64,000 nt of DNA from Magicicada septendecula (lineage: Eukaryota > Arthropoda > Insecta > Hemiptera > Cicadidae), in contig CM068367.1 in the NCBI GenBank assembly GCA_034769895.1, positions 114,932,573 to 114,996,572 on the forward strand, written 5' to 3'. Below, piece after piece: positions 24,671 through 35,900 of the stretch. The first letter of the stretch is position 1; each line of letters opens with the position of its first letter. Made by a program: the position numbers and the translations under genes. The notes under the pieces are model-generated. The model had not been told where the DNA came from and searched no databases. It saw only the letters and a program-made list of their open reading frames with translations.

Positions 24671-26953
24671 ATGCAAAGACGAGCTACTTCGAAGAAGAGG
24701 GCGGCAGAGGCCGAAAAGGAAGTTGACATGGGAGATAAGGAGACAACACCCATAGAAGATCCGGAAGTGTTACTAAACCCGGTGGGACCGAAACAACCCG
24801 CACCACCAGAGGAACAACCCGAAGTACCAACACAGACAGGGGAAGTCACTGTCCCAGAGAAGGAAATAGAAAGGCCTAAGACCACCGAAGAAAGTAAAAT
24901 GGACAAATTGATGGAAATGTTCCTACAAATGGGTCAAGATTTAAAAAAGGACATGGAAGAAAATAGCAAGAAGATGGAGAAGAAAATGGATTCCACAAAG
25001 GAAGACTTGAACAAGAAAATGGATAACAACAACCAGTCCACTAAGGAAGATTTGAGTGGAATAAACAAAAACATAGAATCCACGAAGGAGGAATTAAAGG
25101 AAAATAATAAGAAGATGGAAGACTTGAAGGAAGACTTGAATAAGAAACTGGATTCTACAAGAGAAGAATTGAGAAAGGAAAGGAAGGAAAACAACCACTC
25201 CTTAAATAAAAAATTAGAAGACTTGAAGGAAGACAACCGAGCCACAAAGGAGGAATTGGGCCGTAAGATCGAGAATACCAACAAGAGAATTGAGGAAAAC
25301 AGTAAGAAGGTGGAAAAGAAAATGGAAGAAAATAACAAGAAAATGGAAGAGACGATGGGGGAAAGGTTGGAAGAATTGAGAGAGGATAACCAACTGCTGA
25401 GAGAAGAACTAAGGGAAGTCAACCAGGAGAACATGAACAAGTTAGACGAGAGGATCGAATTAGTGAAAGAAGAATTGAATAAAAAGATAACAGACACGAA
25501 GAAATCCATCGTCAAAAAGTTAGAACAGGAAGTCGTGGTTGTAAACCAGCAGATCAGGGAAGTGGACGAAAGATGTCGTCAGACAGAAAATGAAGTACTG
25601 GAAGTCCGGGAGGTAATAAATAAAGAAATTACCCAAGTCAAGGAACACCAGAGGACTAAACTGGAGGAAAACAAAAATTTGGCCCTGGAAGAAATAAATA
25701 AAGTGCGGACACATGTCACCGAAAAATACGACGGCATGGAAGCCGCTATGACGAACATCACGGGACAAGTGCGACAGAGTCAGGAGGAAATAGAATTGAT
25801 AAGAAACCGACCAACTGGCTATAATAATTTCCCCATATCTGAGAATAGAGAATGGCTTAATTTCAGGCAGTATAAGCGGAAGCCAATGGAGTTCTTGGCC
25901 CGCATAGAAGAGTACCTGGAAAAGCACAGAGGGAACCGATGGGTCCAGAACCGGGAAATCCTAGACGAGTGTTTTCGGGAGGTGAATGACCATTGGTGGA
26001 TGGCCAACCGAAGCGACATCGAAAGTTACCAACAATTTAAAAGCCTCTTCAAGGCTAAGTATTGGTCGGAAACGACACAAAACTTAATAAGGGACAACAT
26101 ATGCCACGGCCATTACAAACCACAAGTCGGTAGTTCAATGACGGCATATTTCCTCGGCAAGGTATGTATGGCCAAACATTTAGAACCGGCCATACCTGAG
26201 GAATGCCTAATCAATAAGCTGTCATACCATTATGATGAGGAAGTAATTCGAGCGAGGAGAGGCAGCCAAATCAAAACAATTCAGGCAATGACCGGACTCC
26301 TCGAGAACTACGAGAACGAGGAATACTACCGACAAAGCCGGAGAAGAAACGATTGGCCCGAACCTAGGACGTATCCAAACAACAACCTGGGTACGAACAA
26401 CACCACCACTGGGTACCAAGGAGGCCGGGCATACCCGCAAAATAATAACTTTAACAATACTAATAATAATAATACGGGTCCAAACCATGTGAACCCGAGT
26501 CGACCCACTAATGGTTATCAGGGTAACCGAAATCCCTACCATCCTAACCCTAATAGTCAGGGAAGCCCCAATTATGGTAATGATCGTTACCATAATAATA
26601 ACAATCGTGTAAGTCCAAAAAATGGTAATCCCAGTAATAATAGGTTTTCCCGACCACGGGTGAATTTTATACGAGCAGTAGATGGTCGCCAGCGAAGATA
26701 CTACAACAATAGAAGAAACAGTTACCGTGAATATGAAGATAGGCGGAGGAGCCTCGAACGAGAACAACCAAGGTACTATCCGGCGAGAAGGAGTACCAGT
26801 TTGGACGATACTGAACGGATGACCAACAACGAACGACCGGAAGATCACAGGACAGATCGACAGGGGCCCACTCTAAGCATCCCAAATGATGCTTCAACAA
26901 GCACGACACAACGGAACAATGATGTCGAGCCTTTAAACGGGCGCAGGCAGTAA
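24671..26953 (+). CDS. gag: gag polyprotein of the large element
   Basis: 760 residues. Residues 1-75 are a Pro/Glu-rich leader. Residues about 77-380 form a very long Lys/Glu/Asn coiled coil built from repeats of the type NNKKMEETKEDLNKK. Residues about 390-555 look like a retrotransposon gag capsid domain (WLNFRQYKRKPMEFLARIEEYL region, then FKAKYW and a Met-Thr-AYF stretch). Residues about 567-656 are Asn/Gly/Pro-rich low complexity, followed by an Arg/Tyr-rich basic tail suited to RNA binding. I see no CCHC zinc knuckle. Gag forms the particle that packages the element RNA. The leader resembles the ORF of the first element (5017-6300), which links the two. Pol follows in another frame, as is usual for the family. 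Confidence 0.9.
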   Translation: MQRRATSKKRAAEAEKEVDMGDKETTPIEDPEVLLNPVGPKQPAPPEEQPEVPTQTGEVTVPEKEIERPKTTEESKMDKLMEMFLQMGQDLKKDMEENSKKMEKKMDSTKEDLNKKMDNNNQSTKEDLSGINKNIESTKEELKENNKKMEDLKEDLNKKLDSTREELRKERKENNHSLNKKLEDLKEDNRATKEELGRKIENTNKRIEENSKKVEKKMEENNKKMEETMGERLEELREDNQLLREELREVNQENMNKLDERIELVKEELNKKITDTKKSIVKKLEQEVVVVNQQIREVDERCRQTENEVLEVREVINKEITQVKEHQRTKLEENKNLALEEINKVRTHVTEKYDGMEAAMTNITGQVRQSQEEIELIRNRPTGYNNFPISENREWLNFRQYKRKPMEFLARIEEYLEKHRGNRWVQNREILDECFREVNDHWWMANRSDIESYQQFKSLFKAKYWSETTQNLIRDNICHGHYKPQVGSSMTAYFLGKVCMAKHLEPAIPEECLINKLSYHYDEEVIRARRGSQIKTIQAMTGLLENYENEEYYRQSRRRNDWPEPRTYPNNNLGTNNTTTGYQGGRAYPQNNNFNNTNNNNTGPNHVNPSRPTNGYQGNRNPYHPNPNSQGSPNYGNDRYHNNNNRVSPKNGNPSNNRFSRPRVNFIRAVDGRQRRYYNNRRNSYREYEDRRRSLEREQPRYYPARRSTSLDDTERMTNNERPEDHRTDRQGPTLSIPNDASTSTTQRNNDVEPLNGRRQ

Positions 26954-27081
26954 TAAATCGCCAGAACCCGTGACTGCTCCTAACTACTGGGTATCATAAT
27001 AATGAGTTTAATAGAACACATAATAATAATCGTATCACGGTCATAGGGTGTAACTACCTCAAGAACATCCGACATGAGTTA

Positions 27082-29334
27082 TTGGAAGAGGACGACAATA
27101 ATCCCACCAATAACTTTAATAATGAGATCATACATGTCAACGCGGAGGTAGAAGGAATCCCCGCTAAGTTGATGATCGATACGGGTTCCAACGTGTCAAT
27201 TATAAGTACGACTGAGTTGGAGAGAATACAGCGAGAGTGCGGGAGAACTTTACCAACGTTGCCATTAAACAATATTATTTTGTTGGGTGCAACCGGCCGA
27301 CAAAATAAGACAATAAGAAGGCAAGTCTCCGCCAGTGTGATGAGCTGCGGTATAGCAATAGATATGGAATTCTTGGTGGCGAGCGGGCTGCCGTTTAATA
27401 TACTGGTCGGGTGTGATATGCTCAGGCGGAATTCCGCCATAATTGATTTGAGAACCGAGAAATTGTCTTTATTTACCAACGGACATACTTGGACGGCTAA
27501 CTTGGTTGGTAGTGACCAAGTCATTCCCGATAGTATCCACCAACAAATTCGCAAAATTAACTATATACATCCCACATCTATAATTGAACAAAAGATAGAC
27601 GACACCTCCAATGAAGACTTATGGTCCCAAAAAATCCAGGAGATCAGGGATTTCCGGAGCGGTATAACCGGAGAGAAATTAAACCCGTACCAAGCGAACA
27701 AATTAATCGAAATCTATAAAAAATATAAATCAGTCTTTTCTGACGAGCCCGGTAAAGTAAAAAACTTCCAGTGTACTCTACAGTTCCGAGACACAGTGGA
27801 CTTTAACCGGAAGTCTTACCCCATCGCGCAATCACGAAAGGAAGCTGTAAGAGCTGAAATAAAACAAATGATTAACCGTGACATAATAGAGAGTAGCCAA
27901 TCCCCATATACAAGTCCTATCGTGGCTATTCCTACGAAAAACGGAGAAGTCCGTTTGTGCCTAGATGCGCGTGAAATAAATAAAATGATCATAAATGACA
28001 GGACTTCGCCCGGTGAGATTGAAGAGATTTTGAAACGGTTCCACGGCACCAAGTATTTTAGTACCTGGGACACGGTGTGCGGGTACTGGCAGGTGGAATT
28101 ACATCCACAGAGTCGCCAGTATCTGGCCTTTATATTCGAAGGGCGGAACTACCAGTTTAAGAGGTTGCCCTTCGGACTGGTAAATTCAGTCGCAGTCTTT
28201 GTGCACTGCATGGACCAGATACTTGGCCAAGAAGCACTACAGTTCACCACCGTGTACGTTGATGACTTGCTAGTGTCCTCAGAAACTTGGGAGGAACACT
28301 GCTACCGTGTGGAACACGTACTAAAGAAGCTAGCGGCGAATAATATTACGCTAAAATTAGCAAAATCTCATTTTATCGCCAAGGAAATTCAATTCTTAGG
28401 TTTCATCTTGAATGACCAGGGAATCTCACCGTCGGCTGAAAAAGTAGAAGCGATTCAAAACTTTCCTACACCTAAGAATCGAAGGCAATTACAGTCATTC
28501 CTGGGACTCTGTAATTACTACCGCAAGTTCCAGGAAAAGTACTCTGAACTGACCGCCAGATTTCAGCCGCAACTGTCATCCAAAAATAAATGGATATGGG
28601 GTACAGAACAGAATAATATATTATCTTTAATTAAACAAAAATTCCTTGAACCTATCATACTTCGCCATCCGGATTTCAGCAAACCGTTCTTTCTTAATTG
28701 CGATGCCAGTGACATCAGCCTCGGCACTACATTGTATCAGGAGGATGAGGAGGGCGAACATCTCGTGATCTGCTTTGCCAGTAGAGCATTGAATCAGTGT
28801 GAAAAGAACTACCACGTCACTGAAAAGGAATTGTTAAGTGTAGTGTTCGCGTGTGGAAAATTCCGCACTTATATCCTTGGTTACTCCGTTACCGTCCGGA
28901 CAGACCATAAGCCTATATCGTTTCTAAAGAGATGTAAGTTAAGCCACGGAAGGTTGACACGGTGGATACTATTGCTGCAAGAGTATGACCTTAAGTGGGA
29001 GTACATCCCCGGAAAGAAGAATGTCGTCGCGGACGTGTTGTCTAGGGTAGACATTGATAAACAGACGTTCGAGGGGGAAAAGGAAAGTGCACTTAAGGTA
29101 TACCATATTCTAAGCAACAGCGCCGGTCTACAATCTATATTGGAACACCTGAGCACACACCAACAAGCAGACCCGAAATTAATATCTATTAAAACAAGAT
29201 TGGAAACAGGGGACGAGACTATCGCCCAATATTATAAAGTACATAACGGAATCCTGTTTTTACGACCATCTTTATATAAGGAGGAATGGAAGGTTGTTAT
29301 TCCAACCCATATCGAAAAGGAGTTTAGTGTATAA
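27082..29334 (+). CDS. pol: pol: protease, reverse transcriptase, RNase H
   Basis: The aspartic protease active site DTGS is at residues 33-36 in LMIDTGSNVSII. The reverse transcriptase runs from about residue 230, with LPFGLVNS before the catalytic YVDD at about residues 392-395. RNase H starts near residue 535 (FFLNCDASD) and includes TDHKPI at about 607. This copies element RNA to DNA in the particle. The order protease-RT-RNase H, with integrase after it, is the Ty3/gypsy order. The first Met lies just inside the likely start, so the true N-terminus, made by fusion with gag, may be upstream. Confidence 0.92.
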   Translation: MEEDDNNPTNNFNNEIIHVNAEVEGIPAKLMIDTGSNVSIISTTELERIQRECGRTLPTLPLNNIILLGATGRQNKTIRRQVSASVMSCGIAIDMEFLVASGLPFNILVGCDMLRRNSAIIDLRTEKLSLFTNGHTWTANLVGSDQVIPDSIHQQIRKINYIHPTSIIEQKIDDTSNEDLWSQKIQEIRDFRSGITGEKLNPYQANKLIEIYKKYKSVFSDEPGKVKNFQCTLQFRDTVDFNRKSYPIAQSRKEAVRAEIKQMINRDIIESSQSPYTSPIVAIPTKNGEVRLCLDAREINKMIINDRTSPGEIEEILKRFHGTKYFSTWDTVCGYWQVELHPQSRQYLAFIFEGRNYQFKRLPFGLVNSVAVFVHCMDQILGQEALQFTTVYVDDLLVSSETWEEHCYRVEHVLKKLAANNITLKLAKSHFIAKEIQFLGFILNDQGISPSAEKVEAIQNFPTPKNRRQLQSFLGLCNYYRKFQEKYSELTARFQPQLSSKNKWIWGTEQNNILSLIKQKFLEPIILRHPDFSKPFFLNCDASDISLGTTLYQEDEEGEHLVICFASRALNQCEKNYHVTEKELLSVVFACGKFRTYILGYSVTVRTDHKPISFLKRCKLSHGRLTRWILLLQEYDLKWEYIPGKKNVVADVLSRVDIDKQTFEGEKESALKVYHILSNSAGLQSILEHLSTHQQADPKLISIKTRLETGDETIAQYYKVHNGILFLRPSLYKEEWKVVIPTHIEKEFSV

Positions 29335-30343
29335 TTATCATGTTCGATATGGGCATATGGGCGCCTTAAAGGTGGTAAAGGCCCTGGAAGAGAGCTGCCA
29401 CATAAAGGATATTAATCGGAAGGTACGAAAGTACATAAAGAATTGCCCCATTTGCCAACTCGTGAAGACCAATAACGAGAAAAGAGAAGGGCAAATGATT
29501 CCGATAACCTCTCAAGCGAAACTAGAGAAAGTATTCCTGGACATCTGCGGGCCATTTCCCCGCAGTGGGGGCCGTCACAGATACAAGTATCTAGTCATCG
29601 TGATGGACCATTTTACCAAGTTCATCAAGCTATACCCACCGAATCGGGCGACTACAAATACAATTCTCGACATCTTGACCAACCAGTACTTCCCAAACGT
29701 CGGAAAACCAGTTTCGATCATCACCGATCACGGAACACAATTCAAGGGGAGAAAATCGCGGGATACACTACTGTCGATGGGGGTTCATACCTATAAAACA
29801 TTGGTATACCACCCGAGCAGTAACCCGGCAGAAAGAGTATTGCGAGAGGTGGGGCGCCTATTACGGACGTATTGCCACGATCAACAGAGGAGGTGGCAAG
29901 AATATCTAGAGGCCACAGAAGAATTCCTCAACCTGCCATACCACCCAGCCATAGGAATAACCCCATACTCCGCCATGTACGAAAGACAACCCCCAAGGGA
30001 GATCGAGGAAATATTGGAGTTCCCAAGAGAGAATCTTTCTAATATCTTTAATAAAGTTAAATTTTATAATAAGGTGGCCGAAGATCAGGAGAAACGGCGG
30101 ATTAAATACAATAAAAGTATGGGTAAGATCATTACCTATACCATTGGAGAGAAGGTTTTGTTGAAGACTAGGGAGTTACCCAGTTCATTAGAAGGGATAA
30201 CTAAAAAATTATTGCTTTTGTACACTGGACCCTATATAATCTCCAAAAACAATAATAACAACACGTACGAAATTAAGGAGATGGGTTCCAATAAAATTAA
30301 GGGTGTCTATAACCAGGCATCTATGAAGAAATATTCTGAATAA
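29294..30343 (+). CDS. pol: integrase portion
   Basis: A 349-residue frame. The N-terminal zinc-binding residues are H16, H21, C51 and C54 (HVRYGH ... CPICQ). The catalytic triad is D83 (FLDICGPF), D145 (ITDHGTQF) and E180 (NPAERV), a spacing of about 35 between the last two, as in retroviral and Ty3/gypsy integrases. A C-terminal basic region with VLLKTRELP and YTGPYII follows, like the C-terminal DNA-binding part of gypsy integrases. It inserts the cDNA, here with a 4-bp stagger. The stop is at the start of the palindromic repeat array. Confidence 0.9.
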   Translation: MLFQPISKRSLVYNYHVRYGHMGALKVVKALEESCHIKDINRKVRKYIKNCPICQLVKTNNEKREGQMIPITSQAKLEKVFLDICGPFPRSGGRHRYKYLVIVMDHFTKFIKLYPPNRATTNTILDILTNQYFPNVGKPVSIITDHGTQFKGRKSRDTLLSMGVHTYKTLVYHPSSNPAERVLREVGRLLRTYCHDQQRRWQEYLEATEEFLNLPYHPAIGITPYSAMYERQPPREIEEILEFPRENLSNIFNKVKFYNKVAEDQEKRRIKYNKSMGKIITYTIGEKVLLKTRELPSSLEGITKKLLLLYTGPYIISKNNNNNTYEIKEMGSNKIKGVYNQASMKKYSE

Positions 30344-31750
30344 TCAACTAAATTCCAAAAACAATGTAAGACCACATTACATACCAATGAATTTGAGAAA
30401 AACTATTTGGAAAAAATAATATAAAAAGAATTTAGATAGAAACTGCTTAAATTCTAAATAAATGTAAGCCAACCTTACATACCAATTATTTACGAAAAAC
30501 TATTTGGAAAGAATAATATAAAGAGAATTTAGAAAAGAACCAACTAAATTCTAAAAAATTGTAAGAACACCTTACAAACAAATTTGAAAGAACCATTTTG
30601 GAAAGAAGAATATAAAAAGAATTTAGAGAGAAATCATTTAAATTTAAAAATATGGTAAGAACAACTTACATACAATTATTTGAAATAAACATTTTGGCAA
30701 GAGTATAAAAAAGAAACAGAATTTAGAATGGAACCGTCTAAATTTAAAAATAATGTAAGCCCACCTTACATACCAAAGATTTGTGAAAACTTTATGGAAA
30801 TATAACAAGAAGAATTTTGACTTAATCGTCTAAATTCTAAAAAGATTGTAAGAACACCTTACATACAAATTATTTGAAGGAAACATTTTGGCAATAACAT
30901 AAAAAGAATTTCATACCTTGTATGTAAAAAGAATGAACACCTTACTAACCAATTATTGGAAAGAAACATTTTGGCAATAACATAAGAAGAATTTAGAATA
31001 GAATCAAAATTTAAAAATAAAGTAAGGACACCTTACTAACCATTTATTTAAGGAAAAAACATTTTGACAAGAAGAAGGAGAGAATTTTTGAATGAGAACC
31101 ATTAAATTCTAAAAATAAATGTAAGTCCACCTTACAAGACAATTATTTGAAAAAACATTTTGGCAAGAGAATGTAAAAAAAAATTTAGAAACCGACAAAA
31201 TTCAAAAATAAAGTAAGCACACCTTACTAACCATTTATTTGAAGGAAACATTTTGGCAAGAATATAAAAAGAATGAATCAACTAAATTCCAAAAACAATG
31301 TAAGGCCACCTTACATACCAATGAATTTGAGAAAAACTATTTGGAAAAAATAATATAAAAAGAATTTAGATAGAAACCGCTTAAATTCTAAATAAATGTA
31401 AGCCCACCTTACATACCAATTATTTACGAAAAACTATTTGGAAAGAATAATATAAAGAGAATTTAGAAAAGAATCAACTAAATTCTAAAAATATTGTAAG
31501 TACACCTTACGAGCCAATTATTTGTGAAAACTTTATGGAAATATAAGAGAAGAATTTAGATATAAAAAGAAAATATATCTTAGGCAAGAGAATATAAAAA
31601 GAATTTAGAATTCGACAAAATTTAGAAACAATGTAAGACCACCTTACATACTAAAAATATGAAAGAAACATTTTGGAAGGAGATAAAAAGAATTTTGAAT
31701 AACCATCAAAGTTCCAAACCAAGAGTAAGCACAACTTACCAACCAATTAT
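30344..31750 (+). repeat. Array of about 15 repeats of about 95 bp with GTAAG/CTTAC palindromes
   Basis: Starting right after the pol stop, a unit of about 95 bp recurs with this order: AAATTCTAAAAA-like, TGTAAG-N5-CTTACA, ACCAATTATTTG-like, ACATTTTGG, then ATATAAAAAGAATTTAGA. GTAAG cores begin at 30366, 30464, 30561, 30655, 30755, 30848, 31022, 31121, 31213, 31300, 31398, 31496, 31633 and 31725, with a degenerate one near 30923. Units are diverged in the spacers, yet 14 of 15 keep the two half-sites 4-6 bases apart. Units 1-2 (about 30350-30540) and units 11-12 (about 31285-31480) are nearly identical, so part of the array was copied as a block. There is no coding potential. Confidence 0.9.
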
Positions 31751-32983
31751 TTATAAAACACTTTGGTGAAATAAAAAGAAGAGAATTAATACCATATTTA
31801 TGGTAATCATAAAATATATTTACCATATTAATAAAGGATCATTATGAGATAAATAAAGGAAACAGAATTTAGAATTAAACCAAATAATTCTGGAGAAGTA
31901 TGATCGTGTCTAATATTAATATAAAGTGTAAAAATAAAAAAACCTTCCATAAAATGATACGAAAGGGAATAAAAATCTGTGATACGATTTGAGTGGTTAA
32001 ATGTAATAAAATACAAAAACTTATGTGGAATTAGAAGGTAATAAAACATTGAAGTGGAATGAGGAGAAATTATGACCTCATTATCAAATTAATTAAAACA
32101 TTCATTCGAAAGAATAATAACCATGACAGGAGTAATGTGAGAATAATATCAAAGATATGATGTAAGTAAACAAATTAATATGAAATGATTATGAATTAAA
32201 TGTCAATTGTAATAACGACCGTTATAAGAAAGTTCTAGAACATAGAACAAGTGGAACTAATAAAAACAAAGAAACAAACTAAAAATTTCATAAAAATATG
32301 CTACTATAAACCAATGCAGATTGTAATAAAAAACCAGAAAGTAATAAAGCATTAATAACCAAAAACTTTATATGATAAGAAAAATTGAAAAATGTACTAA
32401 TAGAAGAGCTTCCTACCATAATATCAAATGAACTAACCATCAAGTTAAAGAGTCAGAAGAACAACTGAGATAGGAATATTAAAATCTCTGAGCAATATAA
32501 TAAGTAATAAGTGAAGTATCCCAAAGATATTTTTTTTAAATAGTAACAAATGTGTACTATTCTGAATAATTCTTTAATCTGTCTGTAGATAATTCCAGCA
32601 GTATTAATATGTTTTTTGAGCAGAGATGATTTTCCTCTGTACTCAAATATGTGTGAAGTATTGGACAGCAGAGGAAGTAGCGTACAGTGCCTCTCTGAAC
32701 TGAACCAGCTCACAAAGTAGGGAACGATAGGGAGGAAATATCCCAAGGAGAAAATACTAAGAAGAAATATGAAAATAAAATAATAAATATGAAACTCAGA
32801 TGACTATTACTATCAAGGAAGATCAAGTGAGAATGAGAAAAATATAAGCTCAAATATATATAAGAAAATTTTTAAAATGGAAGGAAGTCAAGAATAATAA
32901 CAAACCTAGAATAATTATCATAAGCAATTGTTTCAGACAAAGCAAGTATAGTCTGAAAAAATCACTTCTGGAGAAGGGCATTC
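31751..32983 (+). other. AT-rich tail of the large element with polypurine tract
   Basis: No ORF of note and no envelope-like frame. A less AT-rich patch at about 32570-32750 is unexplained. The polypurine-like GGAGAAGGGCATTC at 32970-32983 abuts the 3' LTR. Confidence 0.6.
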
Positions 32984-35900
32984 TGTAGCGTGACAGAAAT
33001 TCCACTACTAATTAATTCAATTAAGATAATAAACAATAATTACATTGCATATACTAATATAATATCGAATGAAAAATAATGAATTCAAAGCAAAAAACCA
33101 CAATAAAATAAAGACCATCATTACATTATAACAAATACCACAATTAAAAGTTAAAGAAATAATTAAGAGTAACTCATATTATAAAATCAGGAATTTACCC
33201 AGGAAGTTAGGAGCAGTAAACCAACTAGATACCACAAAATCAAGAAGAAAGAATCAGTTTAGGAGTGGTGAAACAACAAAATACCCCAAACACAAGAAGA
33301 AGGAAGAGTAGAGTTTATTATCAGGAAGTAAACAATACCCTGAAACCAAGAAAGAAGAGCAAGTCAGTATCAGAAAATAAATTAGATACTCCAAACCAGA
33401 CATCAGTCAAGATAACACGAAGTACCTTGGTTTACCCAAGAGTGAAGGCAAGAAGAAAGACAAGAGGGAAGACAAGAAGAAAGACAAGAGGGAAGACAAG
33501 AAAGAAGACAAGAAGAAAGGAAGAAATAGTATGGAAGAAACACCATTATAAAACCTATTATTAACTACCATAAACCCCAAACCCATAGCGACAATTAATG
33601 AAAGTATAACATCCCGAAACCCTATAAAATTGTAATTATTAATAAACCAACAGTGTTGTATAGTATGATAAGAGGTGCACTAACTAAAGTTATTGTGTGA
33701 TAAAAAAAAAATAAACAAGTCTTCACAGTCCATGATGACTAAAGGTCTGGTCTGAGATAATAAGACTCAATATATCAGAACCACCAGTGAAAGTGAACTA
33801 GTGTAAGTGTTTTTGGAAATATAATAAACTTAAAGTTGTAGTGATACTATGACTTAACAATGTGCTATAAAACAACTTTTATATTTAATAATTCACATAT
33901 CATAAAATAATAAAATGGAACAATTTCCAGTATTTTATTATTTTAATGTCACTTTGTTATTACAAGACATTTGTAGAAATGACCATAACTAAAGTATGGG
34001 TGGAAATGTTTACTGAATAAGGGGATAATAAATAATAATGGTTATACCAGAAAGGACTGGAATTAATTTAAGTGTTCATAGGATTAAAACGTTTAAAATG
34101 GCTATTTGTTCACAGCCATGAACTCCATATGTTTGTAAGAGTTCTTAGTCAATAAGATTTATATGTGTTTAGAATAAATTATGTTTGTTAAATAACAGCA
34201 TACATACCATTTAAAATGTTTCAGTAGGTATGCTGTATTAATTAAAAAAAGAGTTAAATGTAGGTTTAAAAACAATGTCAGCAATATGTCCAATTTTTTA
34301 GAATGCTGAGTAATGTTCGTTGTTATTTTTATATAACATTAGTATGAATTAGATGCTACACATCACCATAAGTTTATAAACAATTTTATTTTTATGTCAT
34401 GATAAATGTTCAAAGTCAGAGAAGGAGTAGAAAAAAATTTATTAGAGAAAACCAGACATGTAAAATTCTAAACTCTATGCCAAATAATGAATTCACAGAA
34501 ACTCAATATAAACTAGATAATTCACCTATGAATCCTGTAAACTGGCAAGATTTAGGTAAGGTAAATCAGTTAACAACTACTGAACATGAACCTATGAGTT
34601 AAAATGGTAATATAATAATATACCTTAAATTATTGAAAAATTTTGAAATGTATAAATTAGTTATTTTTAAAGAGGAATGTTAAATTCAGAGATTATCACT
34701 AAAAACCAGTTCAAATGTTCAATTTATATGTAATTAAGGAAGGAAGGGAATTATGACCATTTGAAATTTATTATAATGGTATTAATACACTTAAAATGGC
34801 AGAAAAAATATATGAAGGCGGAAGCCAGTTTTTGAGCCTAGATTTCCAAAAAGAAAGAAATTTGGTAATTTTAACAGAAATCTCAACAGATATGGACTAG
34901 GTCATATCAATTTAACCAGAATGAGATAAATAAACCAATTATATGGTTAATAATTCATGAAAGTGAATAATAAACTAAAATTATTCCATATATAATGTAT
35001 TTTGAAAACATGTATATGGGAAGTCGAAATTATTTTAACAATACTTTTCAAATATTAACTGGGCCAGATTTTGACTAACATGGAGGAAGTTAGTTAGTTC
35101 TTTGTTAATGATCAAGCTGAACAGTTTATGTGAGATTACGTTCCTTAAAACCGAGTCAATGGAGTACTAAGGTTACCTAATAAATTCAGTGAAACGAGAG
35201 TTACGTAAATTAAACACTTTTCCAGTAAAAACAAATAAAACATTAACGACAACAGTGAAAACAACACCAACACTACATAATACCAGTGCATAAAACCAGT
35301 AAAACGACATATTTGTGATAATTCAATCTACAACAGTATAACCGTTTTTTGCGTAGCGAACAAATAGCAGTGAACACAAATCATACAACCTAATTAACAC
35401 CAGTGAACACCGAACACTCTTCCAGAATACACCAAACAACATATTAGACAGATTACACAAGTTCGGGGACATTTAAAGCATATATGAAGTGGATTTTGCG
35501 GTGAGATTTTCTCGCGACGACATTGCAATTAACCTAGTCATCCTTTTGGGCAGCCATCTTGGAAATGCTAAGCAGTGCCTCCAACATCGCCTGAATACAG
35601 AGCTTGCAGAATTGGTTTGACAACTCAAATATTTAAACATTATATAAAGATTATTCAAATTTTGTTAGATAATAATTATTTAAGGTAATTTACTGTTAAT
35701 GTTATACTTTCTCGTACTGCCCTTCTCTGACTATTATAATATAATCGCTCCAAGAACCTTTTCTAATACTTGTAATAATTTTTAACCTGTATGAACATAT
35801 CGATAATTTCCTGAGACGGAGTCGACAATTGACCAAAATCGATTAAATATCGATCATTCTTTAATTTTGTTAATAAATCAATTTATTTCAATTGTTTGGA

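Noticed and set aside
24631-25515. Long minus-strand ORFs opposite gag
   Set aside because: They are Ser/Phe-rich shadows of the Lys/Glu coiled-coil coding strand.
30344-31750. CRISPR-like array
   Set aside because: The units are diverged, the whole 95-bp unit repeats rather than a short repeat with unique spacers, there are no cas genes, and it lies inside a eukaryotic LTR element.
31751-32983. Envelope gene after pol in the large element
   Set aside because: No long ORF, signal peptide or membrane segment on the plus strand. The short minus-strand ORFs are not credible.
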